Shown here: positions 30,957 through 43,425 of the stretch, one piece after another
Layout: every line of letters begins with the position of its first letter
Position numbering within the stretch: position 1 is the stretch's first letter
Source: Gongronella butleri
Lineage: Eukaryota; Mucoromycota; Mucoromycetes; Mucorales; Cunninghamellaceae
Direction of reading: 5' to 3'
DNA: 64,000 nt
Assembly: GCA_025201375.1 (NCBI GenBank)
Contig: JAIWZP010000087.1
Coordinates: forward strand, 1 to 64,000
The notes under the pieces: generated by a model
Database searches by the model: none
Told to the model about the DNA's origin: nothing
What the model saw: the letters and a program-made list of their open reading frames with translations, nothing else
Made by a program: the position numbers and the translations under genes

Positions 30957-32797
30957 ATGTCGTCTGAGAAGGATACAGTGCAGCTTGGTATCATTGGAGC
31001 TGGTCTGATGGGCCGGTTTTACGCGCAGCGGCTTTCTGACGCCGGCTGGAAGCAGTAGGGCGTGAAGTGTGGGCGCGTCATGCCTTTTTACCATTCAAAA
31101 CTGATCGTTTTTTTGTCGTTTTTCCTTTAGAGTGTACCTGTGCGACCTGCCAGAGAAGTACGAGGACCTCTGCAACGATTATAAAGGTAGACAGCATTGC
31201 CAATGTGTTGAAAATTAGCCAACTGACGCGTCAATTCGTCGCAGACAGCCCAATTCAGGTGCTTAAGGACGGATTTCACATTGCGCGCCAGTGCGATTGG
31301 ATCATGTATGCCGTGGAGGCTGAGCACGTCGACGCGGTCGTCGCAAAGTACGGCCCCGCTACCAAGATTGGCGCCATTGTCGCCGGACAAGTGAGCAAAA
31401 AATAGAAAAAGAAAAAAAAAAAAAAAGACCCAAAATGACTCATTGCGTGCTTTATTTTATTATTTTCTAGACGTCCGTGAAGCTGCCTGAAATCCAGGCG
31501 TTCCGCAAGCACCTGCCTGACGACGTGCACATTGTGTCGTGCCATTCGATGCACGGTCCGGGCGTCAATCCCAAAGGACAGCCATTGGTTGTTGTCCGCG
31601 AGCGTGCCACCGACGAAAAACTCGCTCTTGTGCTGCGCATTCTCGCTTGCTTTGAATCCAACATGGTCCAGCTGTCGGCAGAGGAGCACGATCGCATCAC
31701 TGCAGACACACAGGCCGTCACACACGCCGCCTTTCTTAGGTAAATGGCCACTGAGCGGCATAAACACGTTCTCATCGCCCCAAAATCCGCGTATTTGACC
31801 CTCTTTTTTTTATGCATAGCATGGGCAGCGCATGGAAGGCCAACAATCAATTCCCGGTAAAGTGTGACCATGCTGTCAAACCGCGAATGATGTGATTTAC
31901 CCTTTGATTTCTTTTTTTGTATTTATAGTGGCTGGTACCTCATTTCGTGGGTGGCATCGAAAACGTCAAGGTGAACGTGGCCATGCGCATCTACAGCAAC
32001 AAGTGGCACGTGTACGCGGGCCTGGCCATCATGAATCCCGTGGCAAAAATCCAAATTGCCCAATATGCGCGCTCCGTTGCCGATCTGTTCAAGCTCATGA
32101 TCCAGGAAAAGGAGCACGAGTTCCGCCAGCGCATTCAAGCCGTGAGTAGGAGGGTTCCATTGGACCGAGCAGCGCTTCAATTGATTTAACGCGCTTTTTT
32201 CATTTTTTTTTTCGTTTGCAGGGTCGTGACTATGTGTTTGGCGGCCTGCAGAAAGATCACATTCCCATTCTGCTCTCTGACGAGATTTTGGACGAATATT
32301 CTCTGTCAAAGATGCCACGCGAGGAGCGTCAGCCCAATTCTCACTTGTCGCTCCTTGCCATGGTCGACTGCTGGTACACGCTAGGCCTAAATCCCTACGA
32401 GCACATGGTGTGTCAGACGCCGCTCTTCCGTCTTTGGATGTAAATGATCAAAGAGGGCACAATGGAGAGGCATGAGTCGGCGCCATATTCATTTTCTTTT
32501 CTTTTTTTCTTTTTTTTTTTTTTTGCCTCCAGGGGCATTACCGAGTACCTGTTCCGCAATGACAACATGCTGGAAGAGACAATCCAGGCGGCGCTGCATC
32601 GCAAGGAGATCCGGTCTGACGACATGGAGTTTGTGACATGTGCGCGCGGCTGGGCAGAATGCGTGGAACTTGGGTCCATGCATGCTTATGAGCGACGCTT
32701 CAATGGCACAGCGGCCTTTTTCCAAGACCGATTCACTGAAAGCAATGTGCTCGGCAATAAGATGATCGCCATGATTTCGAAAAAGATCGTCGATTAG
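30957..32797 (+). CDS. TYR1: Prephenate dehydrogenase (TYR1)
   Basis: Eight exons: 30957-31054, 31131-31186, 31245-31390, 31471-31739, 31820-31856, 31929-32141, 32222-32439, 32533-32797; 433 residues (yeast Tyr1 452). GIIGAGLMGRFYAQRL (residues 11-26) is the NADP-binding GxGxxG loop. IMYAVEAEHVDAVVAKYGP, GAIVAGQTSVKLPEIQAF and CHSMHGPGVNPKGQPLVV follow Tyr1 segment by segment. The enzyme oxidatively decarboxylates prephenate to 4-hydroxyphenylpyruvate in tyrosine synthesis in the cytosol. One intron (31187-31244) is only 58 bp, with CTGAC as likely branch site. Exon 5 is a 37-bp micro-exon. Confidence 0.93.
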
Positions 32798-33212
32798 ATT
32801 CCCTTTGATGTAAATGCAAAAAAATAAAAAGAGCATTGGCATTTTATGCACATTTCGACGCGAATTGGCCGAGTTTCAACTCCCGCCTGCCTTCACCGGA
32901 CATTGGTCGGACCTGCAGCGAGGGGGTGGATAAGACTGAAACGCAGCTCTTTTGGCCTGATTTTTTTTCTTCTTTCCTTTTCCTTACTCAATTTACAAGG
33001 TATGCATCCATCGACCTTTATGCACATCATCCATCCATCCATCCATCCGCCACGAATACCCATCCTCATCCACGACGCTCGCCATCGGATCCATTTAAAA
33101 GAGACGAAACGATGCTTTGGAGCGATCGAGATGAGGAATTTGGCTCCATGGACGACGATATTTCCTCGATTTTTTTTCTTTGCCCACTGACAGCCCATTT
33201 TTTCTTTCTAGT
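32798..33212. promoter_or_regulatory. RPS5 upstream region with probable 5'-UTR intron
   Basis: A GT donor (CAAG|GTATGC at 33000) pairs with a pyrimidine-rich acceptor ending at 33211, one base before the uS7 ATG. This predicts a 212-bp intron in the 5' UTR, a common arrangement in fungal ribosomal protein genes. CATC repeats at 33023-33046 lie inside it. Confidence 0.55.
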
Positions 33213-33899
33213 ATGGTTGCTTTGAACTTGCCTGCTGACGTGTTGGCCAGCGCTGACGGTGCCCCCAAGCTTTTCAACAAGTGGTCCTATGAGGACGTCG
33301 AAGTCAAGGATATTTCCTTGGAAGACTATATTCAGGTGCGCAAGCAAGTCTACTTGCCCCACACCGCTGGTCGCTTCGCTGTTAAGCGTTTCCGCAAGGC
33401 TCAGGTAAAAACGAATAAGAAGGCATCCTCCTTGACAAACATGAGCCATTGACACGATTTTTTTCGCTCTTTTTTAAAGTGCCCCATTGTCGAGCGTTTG
33501 ACCAACTCGCTCATGATGACCGGCCGCAACAACGGCAAGAAGCTCATGGCTGCCCGCATTGTGCAGCACGCCTTTGAGATCATCAACTTGTTGACCGACC
33601 AGAACCCCGTGCAAGTGTTGGTTGATGCCATCATCAACACTGGCCCCCGTGAAGACTCGACCCGCATTGGCTCGCAGGGCACTGTCCGCCGCCAGGCCGT
33701 CGATGTCTCGCCCCTCCGCCGCGTCAACCAGTCCATTGCCTTGATCACCATTGGCGCTCGTGAGGCTGCTTTCCGCAACGTCAAGACCATTGCTGAATGC
33801 CTTGCCGATGAGCTCATCAACGCTGCCAAGGGCTCCTCCAACTCGTATGCCATCAAGAAGAAGGACGAGCTCGAGCGCGTCGCCAAGTCCAACCGATAA
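33213..33899 (+). CDS. RPS5: 40S ribosomal protein S5 (uS7)
   Basis: Two coding exons, 33213-33404 and 33480-33899, phase 0, 203 residues. [55 protein letters not shown] and the C-terminal [21 protein letters not shown] are near-invariant features of eukaryotic uS7. The protein lies in the 40S head by the mRNA exit channel. Codon choice is biased to C-ending codons as expected for high expression. The ATG directly follows the acceptor of the probable leader intron. Confidence 0.97.
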
Positions 33900-34502
33900 A
33901 TTATCCCCCCCTCCCTTCCACGCCACGCACCAATTCATGCCTCGTCGTCAATCCCTCATTTCCAACTCTCTCTTTTTTTTATATCGTTATTTTCTTTTTC
34001 GTCAAGCTTGAAAAGTGCATAAATCCCGTTCCTCGCATCGAGGACACCAATAAAAAAAGAATTAAAAGCCTTTGTTCATACAGAATTTGCTCCGCGTTTT
34101 TGATGCCTCGTCGCCAATCCCTCATTTCCCGCTCTCTTTTTTTTTTTATATCGTTGTTTTCTTTTTCGTCAAGCTTGAAACGTGCATAAATCCGTTCCTC
34201 GCATCGAGGATACCAGATAAAAAAACAGAAAAATCTTTGTTCGTACAGAATATGCGATTTGAAGGAGGAAAAAAAAAAGGACAAAGAGAATGTGCAGTGA
34301 AAATAGGGGGCGGGGCATTCTTAGCCACGTGACTCTCAAAAATAGGCATTGATTGTTCCGCGACGCCATCATTTTTTTTTTTTTATCATTTCAGGTTCAT
34401 TTCCGGTCCTGATTTCTTTCGCCTTCTTTTCCCTTTTTTCTGATTTTTTACTCCCCTTTTATTTTTTTCTTTCTTTTCTCGTTTTATTTTTTTATTGCCT
34501 TC
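33900..34502. other. Intergenic between RPS5 and the Set3-like gene
   Basis: Contains a tandem duplication of the RPS5 3' flank (33937-34255), then a T/C-rich leader for the gene at 34503. Confidence 0.6.
33937..34255 (+). repeat. Tandem duplication of RPS5 3'-flanking DNA, period 166 bp
   Basis: Units 33937-34088 and 34103-34255 are about 85-90% identical. They share ATGCCTCGTCG, TCAAGCTTGAAA and CGTTCCTCGCATCGAGGA with their spacing. The unit includes an inverted pair (CCTCG/CGAGG) and an A-run, so it may duplicate the 3'-end processing region. Confidence 0.8.
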
Positions 34503-36266
34503 ATGTTCAAGCCTTGCATGCCGGGCGTCCGATGCCAGTGTGGCAGCTCCAAGGAGACTGGCACCATGGTGCGTTGTGTCAGGTGCTGCTACAAGCAACA
34601 TTTTTGCTGTGTTGTGCGTGGCATGCCAGCGAATGAAAGAATCAAAGGATTTGGAGGACATTGCTGCTTTTATTGCCGTCCGTCTGTGACGCCAGTGCCC
34701 CCTTTGACAGTCGTGCCACCTTCTCCACCGTCATCAACGCTACGAGACTCACCGTCGCCAAAAAAACAAGCGCGACGCGAAACATCGTGCGACCATCAAG
34801 ACGCCAGACCGCTTTCTGATTTGTCCGCCACTGTTGACTGCCAATCCCCTGCCGTTGCACCCATTGTCACCCCCTCGTCTTCCCCTGCTATCAATCAAAA
34901 GCAAGATCTGCCGCCGCCACCGCCGCTGCCCAACGTTGTCCAGCAAGAGATGCGTCACGGGATCACGCGTCTCCTTGCGCAAGCCTTGACGAACCAAATC
35001 GACAAACTCGACACCGACAATGACAAAGACCGCGTCATAGGTCCATTGCTCATGTCCTTGGACCAACTTGCACGCATTCCGGTGGACAATGGCATTGACA
35101 ACAAAATCCTTCGCAGAAACCATCCCTCCAGGGGTGTTCTTCTGGCAACGCCCATTGGGAAAAGGGGCAAAACCAGGAATAGCAACCCCATGATTTTGCT
35201 TCAGGGACGAATTGACGTGAGACGCAGCACCGCACCCACCATTCCCGCCTGCCACGCATTTCCAGGCGTCAATCTGATCATCAACACCTTGCGACACGCG
35301 CGCGACACGTCGGACGCGCACACAAGCCTCCCAATTCTCTCGGAAATGCGGTACTCTTGCACACCGACCGCGCAGCTCGTGACCATCGTGCCCACCGACG
35401 AATCTCGCCTGTGTCTCGCCCTTGTCCCGTATCGCAGCATGAAGGCCAGCGAGGAAATCACCGTCCAATGGCCATGGCATGAGCACACACTCTTGCAATC
35501 GTCGTACGATGCTTGGGAAAACAAACAAAAGCCAAAAGAAGTCCTGAAACACGCGGACACCACCGAATTGAAGCAAATCTATACCATTCTCAACCGCTGG
35601 CAGCAATTCTTTGCTCCGTGTGCATGCCTGCACCGGCGCGACAGCAAGTGTTTCTTGGCCTGGGCAACATCTTATGTCAAACTCAAGTATCAAAGCCGCC
35701 TCTTTGCCCAATTGCCCACCATCCGCCCCGATCCCGCCAACTCGCCATTGCCACTCTCCATCATCGGTCTCACGCCACGCTCGTCACCCGGCTCGACCAT
35801 GTCCACACCCACATTGTCCACCGTGTCAGATGCTTCTTCAAACACATCACCAAACCCCAATGCCCAGGACACAATTACCACGCACACGCCGCACGACGAC
35901 GCGCCTCTCTTTACGATGGACCCCATCGTTCTGCTCACACAGACCATTGGTAGGCCAAAATAACAAAAAAAGAGAGAAAACACGTTTAAACTAGTTTTTG
36001 CCTTTTTAGATGCTTGCTCCCATTTGTCTGAAATGACCATCAAGCACGCGGAATCATTGCCGCTGGTCAGTACACTCGCGCACGAACCGACCAAACTCGC
36101 CAATGCTCGCCTAGTCACTTCAGACACATCACATGCTTCACCACCCTCGGATCCGCGGCCTATTCTCCAATTGACCCCCGCACAGACCACGCGCCTGCGC
36201 CACGCGCTCATGCCGACAAATCTCGAAATGCACATGTCACGCAAGCGCAAGAACCCATCCTCGTGA
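34503..36266 (+). CDS. Set3-like PHD finger and SET domain protein
   Basis: Two exons, 34503-35949 and 36010-36266, 567 residues. The N-terminus has a PHD finger pattern (CQCG...MVRCVRCCYKQHFCCVV...HCCFYC, residues 11-58). A Pro/Ser-rich linker is followed by a divergent SET-like region (about 230-345) with GRIDVRR, SEMRYSCTPTAQLVTI and SEEITVQWPW, the pattern of the Set3/MLL5/SETD5 group. In that group the SET domain is usually catalytically poor, and the protein scaffolds a histone deacetylase complex that reads H3K4 methylation. The tail is Thr/Ser/Pro-rich and ends in basic residues (SRKRKNPSS). It could act with the TBL1/Sif2 homologue at 10536-12655. Confidence 0.75.
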
Positions 36267-37134
36267 ATATCGAACAAATCACTTAATGCCGTCGCTTTCC
36301 TCCCCCCTCCTCTTTTTCAATTCCATTGTTGCCTCGTCCATACCCTGTTCTCCTCCTCCCTACCTTCATCGCCCACTCCACTTTCTGTCCCCTGATATTC
36401 CGCGTGGCAAGGATTAAAAATGAACATAATTTCCACTCTGGCCTGTTTTTTCTTTTTTTTCGTGGTGCCTGTTTGACACCTGCTTTTTATGGCTTGCTTT
36501 AAGTGTCTCTTTCATGATGTGTACGTTGTGCTGATTAAACCCCAAAAACGCTCACGCGACTGACAGGCATGATCGCAATTTTTTGAAAAAAAAAAAAATC
36601 AATCATGTTGGCCATTTCTCGAGATTGGGTGATCCTAATGGGTTCAAAATTCACTCAGAACACGCGCATCCCATAGGGCCAGCGTTTTGCTGATTTCATC
36701 CTAAAACGCTTGTGCGAGTGACATGTGTGATCGCGTTTTTTGTAAAAAAAAAAAAAAAAAAGTCAATCATGTTGACCATTTCTCGTGATCAAATGATCCA
36801 AACGGTATCGAACTCGCTCAAGACGCGTTTATCGCACGGAGCCATCACTTTTGCTGCGAGTATAAATGAACCACAATATGATAGAGGGATGCAGCTCGTT
36901 GGCCGGGAAATCACACATTTTCCAAACCGACATCTGGTCATTGTACAAACACGTTGCTGTACACTGCAAATTATAGCCGGCATCGTGCTTGGGCAGTGGT
37001 GTCGTACTTGAAAGGCTTGGCCAGTGGAGAATGGCACGCAAAACGCAGAAAGGTTTAAATTCGTAGGGGATGTCCCTTTTTTTTATAATTGTATGAGAAG
37101 GATGCAAGGTAAAAAAATAATAATAACGACCTGT
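36267..37134. other. Intergenic between convergent Set3-like and ornithine acetyltransferase genes
   Basis: Contains a tandem duplication at 36531-36815. Remaining sequence is CT-rich at the left and AT-rich at the right; no gene seen. Confidence 0.5.
36531..36815 (+). repeat. Imperfect tandem duplication, period about 159 bp
   Basis: Units 36531-36650 and 36690-36815 share AAAACGCT, GACATG/GACAGG, GTGATCGCG-like sequence, an A-run and TCAATCATGTTG followed by CCATTTCTCG. Divergence is about 25% by eye. Confidence 0.7.
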
Positions 37135-38569
37135 TTACGAGCGGTAATCGGCATTGATGGTGACGTATTCATGGCTCAAGTCGCAGGTCCAGAATTTGGT
37201 CTCGCTGTCGCCAAGACCGAGATCGACCTCGATGACGAGGTCCTCCATCTTGAGGATCTCGGCGGCACGCACCTCGTCCACGACCTCGGGCTCGCCGCTG
37301 ATCATCAATGGAAGGGGCTTGGAGTTGTCGGTGGGCACAAATGTCACGCTGACCTTGGACGGATCCACCTCGATGCCGCTGTGGCCCAGGCTCGCGCAGA
37401 TGCGGCCCCAATTGGCATCCTGGCCGTAAAGCGCCGTCTTGACGAGCTTGGAGGTCGAAATGTGCGACGCCGCCTTTTTGGCAGACTCAAACGACGTGCC
37501 GCCCTGGCAATTTTAAAAAGAAAAGAAAAAATGAATTAATAAAAGAATTAAACGAGGACGCGCCTTTTTTTCCCTTTTTCCCCCCCCCAATTGTTTTTAC
37601 CTTGATGTGCAGGGTGACGAACTTGGTGGCACCCTCGCCGTCACGGACGACAAGCTGTGCCAATTCTGCGGCAAAGGAAGTGAGGCTGTCGCGGAAGATG
37701 GTGTAAGCGGGGTCATTCTTTGTCTCGATGCGGACGCCGCTTGCGCCATTGGCGAGCGCGCAGATGGTATCGTTTGTGCTCATGTCGCCATCGATGCTGA
37801 TGGAGTTGAAGCTGCGGTCTGCGGCATACTTTAAGGTTTCCTGCAACAATTCAGGCGCGACATAGGCATCGGTGACGATGAAGCCCAAGAGGGTGGCCAT
37901 GTTGGGGTGGATCATGCCTGCACCCTTTGCAATGCCGGCCATGCGGAATTCGGGACCATTTTCCGCAGAGAATTGGCCAGACATCAGCTTGGGAAACGTG
38001 TCGGTTGTCATGTACGCGACAGCCGCGTCCATCCAGCCGCCATCGTGCTCAGACGAAAGACGCGCATACGCGTCTCTGATGCCGGGCTCCAATTTATCCA
38101 TCTTGAGCTGCTGCCCAATCACACCCGTCGACATAGTCAACGCGCTAGACGTGTGGCCCGTCAATTCGTCCATGATCGCCTGCATCCGCTTCGCATTCGC
38201 CAGCCCTTGCTCGCCCGTCACCGCATTGGCACACCCGGAATTCGTCACAACGCCATAAATGTCCTTGTTCTTGTTCTTTTGCAACGTCGCTTGGCTCACA
38301 AGCACCGGTGCAGCCTTGAACGCGTTCGTCGTGAACACCGCGGCCGCAGAACATGGCTGCTCAGACACAACAAGCGCCACGTCCTTGTTGCCGTTCTTTT
38401 TGATCCCGCACGCAACACCAGACGCTCGGAAACCCTTGGGATACGTCCCGGACGACGGAATAAACGACTGCTTGCGCGCAGACAAGTGGCTAAAATCGTG
38501 GCTGCCACTGCTGTACATACGCTTGGTGCTCGACGCAAGGCGCGAAACAAGAGACGACGTGCGAGTCAT
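37135..38569 (-). CDS. ARG7: Mitochondrial ornithine acetyltransferase / N-acetylglutamate synthase (ArgJ)
   Basis: Two exons, 38569-37601 and 37503-37135, phase 0, 445 residues (yeast Arg7/Ecm40 441). A basic, Ser-rich presequence ([21 protein letters not shown]) directs it to mitochondria. [11 protein letters not shown] (220-230) contains the self-cleavage site; Thr226 becomes the N-terminal nucleophile of the beta chain. [13 protein letters not shown] and [12 protein letters not shown] are other ArgJ signatures. The enzyme transfers acetyl from N-acetylornithine to glutamate in the cyclic arginine pathway. TATAAAA on the minus strand (38659-38653) lies about 85 bp upstream of the ATG. Confidence 0.96.
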
Positions 38570-39457
38570 TCTTTTTGGTTCAATAAAAAGAAAAAAGGTG
38601 AAAAAAGGTGAAGAAAAAGATGAAAAAGAGTGAGTCATGGAGCGGGGTCGCCTTTTATACGCTGACCGCGGCGGAGATTGAATGCGTTTTTTTCGCGCCC
38701 CTGTCCATTTTGTCCCACTTTTGACAGCTGTCTGAGTCATTTGCATGTCACTGTGATCCAAAAAAACGCGCTCGTTCGCGTTTTTGCGCGGTTTTTTAAA
38801 ACGCGCAGATGGATACAGCGCATACATGCTCCCAAAGTGGCCAATTCCTTAAATAAAATAGAATTGGCTTATGCCTTTGGTCGCTGCTCAATTTTAAACC
38901 GACGTTGCACGCAAAATAGGACAAGCGCGACGCGAACACAATATCCACATTCCAGGATTCAAGTAAAAGATCATGTGACTTGCGCACCCGGACACAGACA
39001 CAGCTTGCGCCTTGCCCCTCCTCAAAAAAAAAAGACCAGTGGTATTGAAAAAGGGAGTCAATTGGCAACAATGCATCGTCTGAAGCCGATTTTGTGATCT
39101 CCAGCTAGAATTCACAGAAAGTAGTATGATCCGTGGAAAAAAACAAGGGGAGGCAATCTGGGGTTGGCCAATCAAAGCGCGATACTTGATTTTTTTTTCT
39201 TCTTTTCTTTCGTTCTCGACGTTTTTTCCGCCTTTTTTTTTTTCTTTTTTTTCTTCTTTCCTCTTAATTCCTTGTACATAGGCGCCCTTTGTAGATCTGT
39301 CCCTCTTGCACAAACAAAAAAAAAAAAAAATCGTCCCACTTTTTTTTTTTTCTTGCTGCTGTAGATAGTTTTCGTATTTTTTTTTTCGTCGGTCACTCGT
39401 CCCGTCACTCTATTTTTGGCTCTCTTTTTTCCCTTTTTTTCGTTCATCTTGTTGATC
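38570..39457. other. Divergent intergenic region between ornithine acetyltransferase and desaturase genes
   Basis: No gene seen. The right 280 bp are T/C-rich with several A-runs, the leader of the desaturase gene; the left end holds the minus-strand TATA box. Confidence 0.5.
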
Positions 39458-40591
39458 ATGCCCCCTTCTGTCACGGAGACGACGCAGCGCACGCGTGCAG
39501 CGGCTGACGTGCCACAGCACCCCGACTATCGCGCACCTCTATACAATGGCCGGTGGAAACGGTCGATACCCTATGTGGATGAGGACTTTGCACGCGACGA
39601 TATGGACGAGCCGCACTTGAAGCGCAAGCACACGATTTTGCGCGAGCATCCCGAGGTGGAGAAGCTGTACGGGACGGAAATTCGCACGTTTTACGTGACG
39701 ATTGTGCTGAATGCGCTTCAATTGGGCCTTGCGTATCACTTTGGGCAGACGCGCCACTTTAGCTGGTGGCAATACCTCGTGACGGCGTACATTGTGGGTG
39801 GCACGGCCACGGCCATGCTTGGCGTCGTGATCCACGAGGCGTGCCATTGTCTGATTTTTGGCCAAAAATGGCTGAATCGCTATGCCGGCCTGTTTGCCAA
39901 CATTTGCTTGCCCGTGCCCATTGCACAGTCGTTCCGCCGCTATCACATTGAGCACCACACGTGGCAAGGCGTCGACGGCATGGACCCGGATTTGCCCCTC
40001 GAATGGGAAAAGCGCCTGATCAAGGGCAACACACTGTGCAAACTGCTCTGGGTCTTCATCTACCCGGTCATGTACGTCGTGCGTGGCGCCGTCATGCAGC
40101 GCGACCGCGGCCTCGTCATCTCAAAATGGGAATTGATCAACCTCGCCTTCAACATTGTCACCGACACTCTCATCTACAAGATCTGCGGACCCATGGGCCT
40201 CTTGTACTTGCTCCTGTCCCTCTGGTTCGGCTACTCGCTGCACCCCGGCGCCGCCCACTTTGTCCAGGAACACTATACCTTTGAAGACGGCCAGGAGACA
40301 TACTCGTACTATGGCATCCTCAACATCCCCATGATGAACATTGGCTACCACAACGAACACCACGATTTCCAAAAGATCCCATGGACAAAGCTGCCTCAGC
40401 TAAAGTCCGTCGCAAGCAAATACTATGACCAGCTCGCCTACCACACCTCGTGGGTCCTCGTCCATTGGTATTTCATCACACAAAAGACCATTGGCCCCCA
40501 ATCCCGCGTCATCCGCAACTACAAGGATTTTAAATTGGGTCGCTCGCTCCTCGGCAAAATCAAGCTCTTTGAACAGGCCGCAAAGAAATAA
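39458..40591 (+). CDS. Sphingolipid delta-4 desaturase (DES1/DEGS-like)
   Basis: Single exon, 377 residues. Three histidine boxes bind the di-iron centre: HEACH (126-130), HIEHH (163-167) and NEHHDF (299-304). The N-terminal HLKRKHTILREHPEVEKLYG and the GYHNEHHDFQKIPWTKLPQL block are typical of dihydroceramide delta-4 desaturases. Four or so hydrophobic segments place it in the ER membrane. It introduces the 4,5-trans double bond into dihydroceramide, the route to fungal glucosylceramides. The chosen ATG follows a long T/C-rich leader; the frame is open upstream but only through low-complexity leader. Confidence 0.94.
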   Translation: MPPSVTETTQRTRAAADVPQHPDYRAPLYNGRWKRSIPYVDEDFARDDMDEPHLKRKHTILREHPEVEKLYGTEIRTFYVTIVLNALQLGLAYHFGQTRHFSWWQYLVTAYIVGGTATAMLGVVIHEACHCLIFGQKWLNRYAGLFANICLPVPIAQSFRRYHIEHHTWQGVDGMDPDLPLEWEKRLIKGNTLCKLLWVFIYPVMYVVRGAVMQRDRGLVISKWELINLAFNIVTDTLIYKICGPMGLLYLLLSLWFGYSLHPGAAHFVQEHYTFEDGQETYSYYGILNIPMMNIGYHNEHHDFQKIPWTKLPQLKSVASKYYDQLAYHTSWVLVHWYFITQKTIGPQSRVIRNYKDFKLGRSLLGKIKLFEQAAKK

Positions 40592-43425
40592 AAAAAAATT
40601 GGATGACATTTGCGTTTTATTTTATTTTTTTTTTTCGTTTAATCATTCTTCGAGGGCGACCTTCCGGTGCGTCCACCTGAGACAGCGTCCATGCCAAGTG
40701 CGCCAACGCCCAGCTCTTCTCCAGCGAGCGCGATTTGGACACGTGCCCTTTTTCTTTTTTGTTGTTGAGACACAAGGACATGCATGGGTCAAAACATGTT
40801 AAAAATGCGTCGCCGCCGTCAAATGGCTCTTTTACAATGCATTTTTTTTGATACACCATGAGGATCGGAAAAAGAGTCACGCCATGGCTTTAATTGAGCC
40901 CATCCACGCGGCCCTAGGTTGCGTAAATCAAGAAATATCATACAAAATAGGCCAAAATTGGAGATTCTGAAAAATGACGAACGGATCGCCACAAACCTTG
41001 GAGAAAAGCAAAGGGCCGTCATCCAATTCATATTATGGCTATGACAGACTCGGCATTTTCAAGTACGTCGGGGAGAAAAAGACAAAAAAGCGCGAAAATG
41101 GCCACATTTTGATTTACACAGCATCCCACGACGACGCACTTTTAGCGGCCTGAAATTTACAAATCTCGCGCATGTCACCCGTGCGCACACGCGGGTGCCG
41201 GTGATCGGCCATTAAACGCTTACAGCGCGTGACTTTTTTGACGCGTCAAAAATGATCCTGTTTTCGACACGTCGAGAAGCGCGTCAATCCCTAGTATAGT
41301 CGGCTTGCCATGCATTGTACATAAACAATTAGATGATTCTCTCCGAGAAATCGTTTATGTTTTGGTTCTAGCGCACTTCTCCACCGAAGGATGAGCATTT
41401 GAAAACAAGGTCTCTGACGCATAAATCCGTTACTTTTTCTCGAAATCTACAAAGCGGGTGTCGCTGAAACTTGCACGTTGTATCATCCCCGCTGGCGTAC
41501 ATCATCCACCCAAGTTTAGCGAGTATCGACCAGAATCGAGCCGGGCGCCGTGCGAATGGGCGCACTAAATAACTTAAGCCAGCATTTCTCACGCTACAAT
41601 GGTCCGATCCTTGTCAAATTTGAACCAGTTGTTCCTCTTGGGAATGAAAATCAGTACAAAAAGATGGATGGCACAAGGTGTGATTTTGGGGAATTTTTGA
41701 GTCATAAATCGAATTTTATGGTCGTATGAATACCTTTGCGAAATATCATGCAATCTGATGCCGCAAGACGCGTCGCACTGTGAAAAGGTCAGCTAGAAAC
41801 CCGGGATAGACGCAGTTTGCAGCAACCAAAAGTTCTTTAGAGCTCGCTACGCGCAGATAAAAAAAATGGCCGTGTCGGGCCCTCCAAAAAAAATTCGTAA
41901 ACTGGGTCGCCAGAATGGCGCCAAACTTGCACAAAAGAGTAACAGAATGGAGAAACCGCGAGAAATGCCAAAAACAGCTATGGTCCATCTGCTCATTGAC
42001 GAGCAATGGGCAATTTTCGACTAAACTTTCCCGGCGAATTGCTCCGCGAAAACAGACCATAGAGCCTTGCTGTCGCTTGCATCAAGACAAAGGTGCTCCT
42101 GACGCATGAAATTGAAAAGGGCAGAGGGTGCGTGATGCGGCACAAGCACCATTTATCATATGCAGCAGATTTGCTAATGAATTTCAGGTCCATACCAGTT
42201 CGGCCAGAACGGCTATTTTTTACTGATCGCCGACACTTTCATACGCGTCGCGCCGCGCTCTTTTTGATGAGCTGCATTTCAAAGCGCTGCGGCCACTCCT
42301 CGTTGAATTTGCTCTGTGATGAAAAATTACCGCTTTTTGCGTTTTACGCGAAAGTCAGTCATTGGATGTTCTTTTTTTAATGCATCATTGTCGGTAAACG
42401 GTGTGTATTTACCATGTGGTTGAAGGACGTGGCGATCTGGGGACCTAAATTTGACCGTTTTCAAGTTGTCGACTCTACCCCTTGCAAAATTGGCGATTTT
42501 CGAAAATGGCCGCTGCGCGCCATCTACTGGCCGCAGTGCCTCGCGGGTGGGCTTGATTGCACATGGAAGCTTGGCATTGTACGCTAAAGAACAAGGAGCC
42601 TCATCTGTAATCATTTTCTTGGCAAACAACCAAAATACGATAAAATCAAGCCAACCTGCGATTTCATCGGCAAACACTTGGATCGATGGTCATTTTTAAT
42701 GCACAAGTTTGTTACAGAACCCCACATTCAATTGTAGCGCAAACCTCGGCGCGCCAAAAGTCGTCTCCGTTGCTAAGAGAGAGCCCAAAAAACAAAAAAA
42801 GTTACAAAATAAAGGGCACATTGTGCCAAAAACATTTATTCCCTGCCTTGACACTATATTCATTTGCTGCAATCAAGTCGTCGCTTTACAACGGGTGCGC
42901 GTTCGACGCACGTGAGCGCGTCTGGCTGGCGCGCAATCATAATATTTCACAAACCAAATGCAGAAAGCGCATTTTCGTTTCCATTGGCTGTTTTAATGAC
43001 AGATGACCGCGTCCATTCGATGCAGCTTAACCATTACCATCGAGCGAGGCCACTTGCGTCCACATACGACGCGCCAGTGTCGAAAAATTGGAAAATGGGT
43101 AGCAAATCGGGGTTTTGCGACCGTTTAGAGGGCTCTTTTTGGTCACCCGCTCGTTCCCATTTCGAATTGTTTCCTGGTTTTCCTTGCTCTGCCCTTTTGC
43201 TTTATACTCGGCCCGCGCCCACCTTCGCCGCTTGCAGCACATACCCCCCAAGTCACGCAAAAGCGTTCTTTTTATTGTTCTTTTCTCACTCTGGTGACTC
43301 GCCTAGCGTTTGCGTCTCTTTCTGATCGCCAGCCAGCTGCTTGTTCTTGCGACTAATAGTGTCCACAGCTTCTCGTCTCCCGTCGTTTCGTTTTTCGTCC
43401 ATTTTTTTGTCATTTTACACGTATC
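40592..43425. other. 2.8 kb gene-poor region
   Basis: No gene recognised. It contains copy B of repeat family 1 (41903-42070) and neighbouring sequence that loosely resembles the flanks of copies A and C. 43240-43425 is the CT-rich promoter/leader of the oxygenase. Open frames are short and uneven in codon use. Confidence 0.55.
41903..42070 (+). repeat. Dispersed repeat family 1, copy B
   Basis: CCAAACTTGC and GAATGGAGAAACC-type blocks align with 63590-63680 (copy C) and more weakly with 3091-3230 (copy A). The right half, with GACGCG boxes, is less well preserved here. Confidence 0.5.

Noticed and set aside
34749..35711. 320-codon minus-strand frame opposite the Set3-like gene
   Set aside because: Antisense shadow without recognisable domains.
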